NCBI RefSeq assembly: GCF_020164595.1
Contig: NZ_JAIQZE010000001.1
Location: 1-64,000, forward strand
Reading direction: 5' to 3'
DNA from: Psychroflexus longus
GTDB taxonomy: Bacteria > Bacteroidota > Bacteroidia > Flavobacteriales > Flavobacteriaceae
DNA: 64,000 bases
Numbering within the stretch: position 1 is the first letter of the stretch; every line of letters starts with the position of its first letter. This document shows, piece by piece, positions 62,958-64,000 of this stretch. The position numbers and the translations under genes were made by a program. A model generated the notes under the pieces. That model did no database searches. It was not told the origin of the DNA and saw only the letters and a list, made by a program, of their open reading frames with translations.

Positions 62958-64000
62958 ATGAAAATTTATTTACGCTACATTCTTATTTTTCTGATTCTAG
63001 TTATTGCAGGTTACCTGTCCATCAACTTTTTGGTGAGCAAAAGAATTAATACCTTATTATCTGAAGAAAAAAACCTGACCTACTCTAGCATAAGCATTAA
63101 CTCTCTAACTGGTAATTTGGGGCTAGTAGATGTTGATTTTAGCGATGACGGGAAACAGATTTATATCGAGACGATTGATATCGATTTGGACTTAATTCAT
63201 TACATAATTAATAGTAAAATCAAGATTCAAAGCGTTGATGCAGACGGCTTTGATCTAAAAATAATCTCGTCTCCAGATTCTGAAAAAATCTCAAACAAGA
63301 AACTAGACTTCACTCAAATCGATAAGTTGCAATTAAAAAATTCCAAAATTAGAATTAGGAAAGAAAACAAAGCCGCTTTTGAAATTTCAAATTTAAAACT
63401 TGAAATTGAAGACCTACAATGGTCAAGTTTGGAAGATTTCTCATGGCTTGGAAATAAAACTTTGAGAATTGAAGGAGAAGATCTAAGACAAGAACTCGAC
63501 CTCTTACATGATCTTAAAAGTGAAAAGTTTTTATACGATAATGCTAGATTTACCCTTAGCGAATTCAGTATAGAACCGAAATTCAAAAAAAGTAATTATG
63601 TAAAGTATATTGAGACTGAGAAGGATTTGATGTCCTTAAAATCAAAAACCATTCAAGCAAGTGGTTTTGATTTTGAAAACCAGGACAACTTAAAAAGCAT
63701 CGTTTTCAATAAAATCTCAATTGACTCTACCTCCTTCAATATTTACAGGGATAAAACAATTACAGACGACATGTCTATCAAAACTTTGTATAGTGAAAGT
63801 TTAAGAAATTTAAACTTCAAGTTATCTATTGACTCTCTGCTAGTTTCTAACCTAAACCTCACCTACCAGGAATTAATTGATAAAGACCTTAAGCCGGGGC
63901 AGATTCAATTTAATTCTATCCAAGCTGAAATTACAAACATTCATAATTCTTTGAAAGCCGATCATCCAAATATAAAAGTTCAGGCGAATGCAAAGTTTAC
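62958..64000 (+). CDS. AsmA-like/DUF748-like membrane-anchored protein, 3'-truncated by window
   Basis: The frame is open from the ATG at 62958 to the window end (347 complete codons). An N-terminal membrane helix (residues 6-24: ILIFLILVIAGYLSINFLV) is followed by long beta-rich repeats, for instance LTYSSISINSLTGNLGLVDVDFSDDGKQIYIETIDIDLDL, KLQLKNSKIRIRKENK and SLLVSNLNLTYQEL. The pattern of short strands with KxxxxLxxxxI spacing resembles AsmA/DUF748 repeat proteins that bridge the envelope and carry lipids. The assignment is from fold-like pattern only. Confidence 0.65.
   Translation, partial: MKIYLRYILIFLILVIAGYLSINFLVSKRINTLLSEEKNLTYSSISINSLTGNLGLVDVDFSDDGKQIYIETIDIDLDLIHYIINSKIKIQSVDADGFDLKIISSPDSEKISNKKLDFTQIDKLQLKNSKIRIRKENKAAFEISNLKLEIEDLQWSSLEDFSWLGNKTLRIEGEDLRQELDLLHDLKSEKFLYDNARFTLSEFSIEPKFKKSNYVKYIETEKDLMSLKSKTIQASGFDFENQDNLKSIVFNKISIDSTSFNIYRDKTITDDMSIKTLYSESLRNLNFKLSIDSLLVSNLNLTYQELIDKDLKPGQIQFNSIQAEITNIHNSLKADHPNIKVQANAKF

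Overview
The window is a piece of chromosome from an AT-rich member of the Bacteroidota, most likely a marine or halotolerant Flavobacteriia species. The evidence is: promoters of the TTG / TAnnTTTG type instead of classical sigma70 boxes, few Shine-Dalgarno sequences, a protein with a type IX secretion (T9SS) C-terminal sorting domain, a DUF5103 T9SS plug protein, a Na+-translocating NADH:quinone reductase (Nqr) operon, GSCFA and fused alpha-beta 2-oxoacid dehydrogenase E1 genes, and a fatty-acid desaturase of the kind common in this class. No rRNA genes, prophage or CRISPR are visible.

Layout. 1-409: right end of an IS3-family insertion sequence. 420-5172: FKBP-like lipoprotein, S4 RNA-binding protein, phosphoribosyltransferase, shikimate kinase, two identical tRNA-Lys(TTT), tRNA-Leu(GAG), SDR oxidoreductase, methyltransferase. 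5169-12534 (minus strand): nqrABCDEF, a small conserved gene and the flavin transferase apbE, that is, a sodium pump plus its cofactor-attachment enzyme. 12641-21499: housekeeping genes (T9SS plug, pruA, rsmG, desaturase, aspartate aminotransferase, MscS channel, flavin reductase, sterol-desaturase family). 21886-39965 (minus strand): a complete aerobic phenylacetyl-CoA degradation cluster (paaEABCDGHIJZ, an enoyl-CoA hydratase, paaY) joined to the E1 and E2 genes of a 2-oxoacid dehydrogenase; no phenylacetate-CoA ligase is present. 40058-49824: nitroreductase, sugar-nucleotide aminotransferase, sugar transferase, a large T9SS cargo protein, TetR regulator, GSCFA protein, alaS. 49935-53103: M23 peptidase, MerR regulator, LemA and two TPM-domain proteins. 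53257-64000: TonB-receptor-like outer-membrane protein, GTPases Der and Era, small membrane proteins, a PAS histidine kinase with a REC-CRP regulator and a universal stress protein, and the start of an AsmA-like protein.

The most unusual signal is inside the phenylacetate cluster. Three divergent four-helix-bundle (S23/TIGR02436-like) genes have each been placed between two operon genes. Each is bracketed on both sides by an array with strict 7-nt period in which four bases are fixed and three vary. The fixed tetramer is the same on both sides but inverted, and it differs between modules: AATT at 23945-24377, TAGG/CCTA at 32961-33454, GATT/AATC at 34623-35138. The arrays run from the stop codon of one operon gene to, or into, the start of the next. 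A fourth array without a gene lies between paaC and paaD. I know of no description of this architecture; it looks like an operon-invading module family.

Other points of note: two nearly identical operator/promoter sites upstream of paaE and of the enoyl-CoA hydratase gene, with a TetR gene nearby; four related structured intergenic elements at gene 3' ends; a PaaZ carrying an extra C-terminal DinB-like domain; era with no ATG/GTG/TTG codon ahead of its P-loop; a perfect 21-bp inverted repeat inside a coding region; and an NqrB flavin-attachment motif reading SGET where SGAT is expected.
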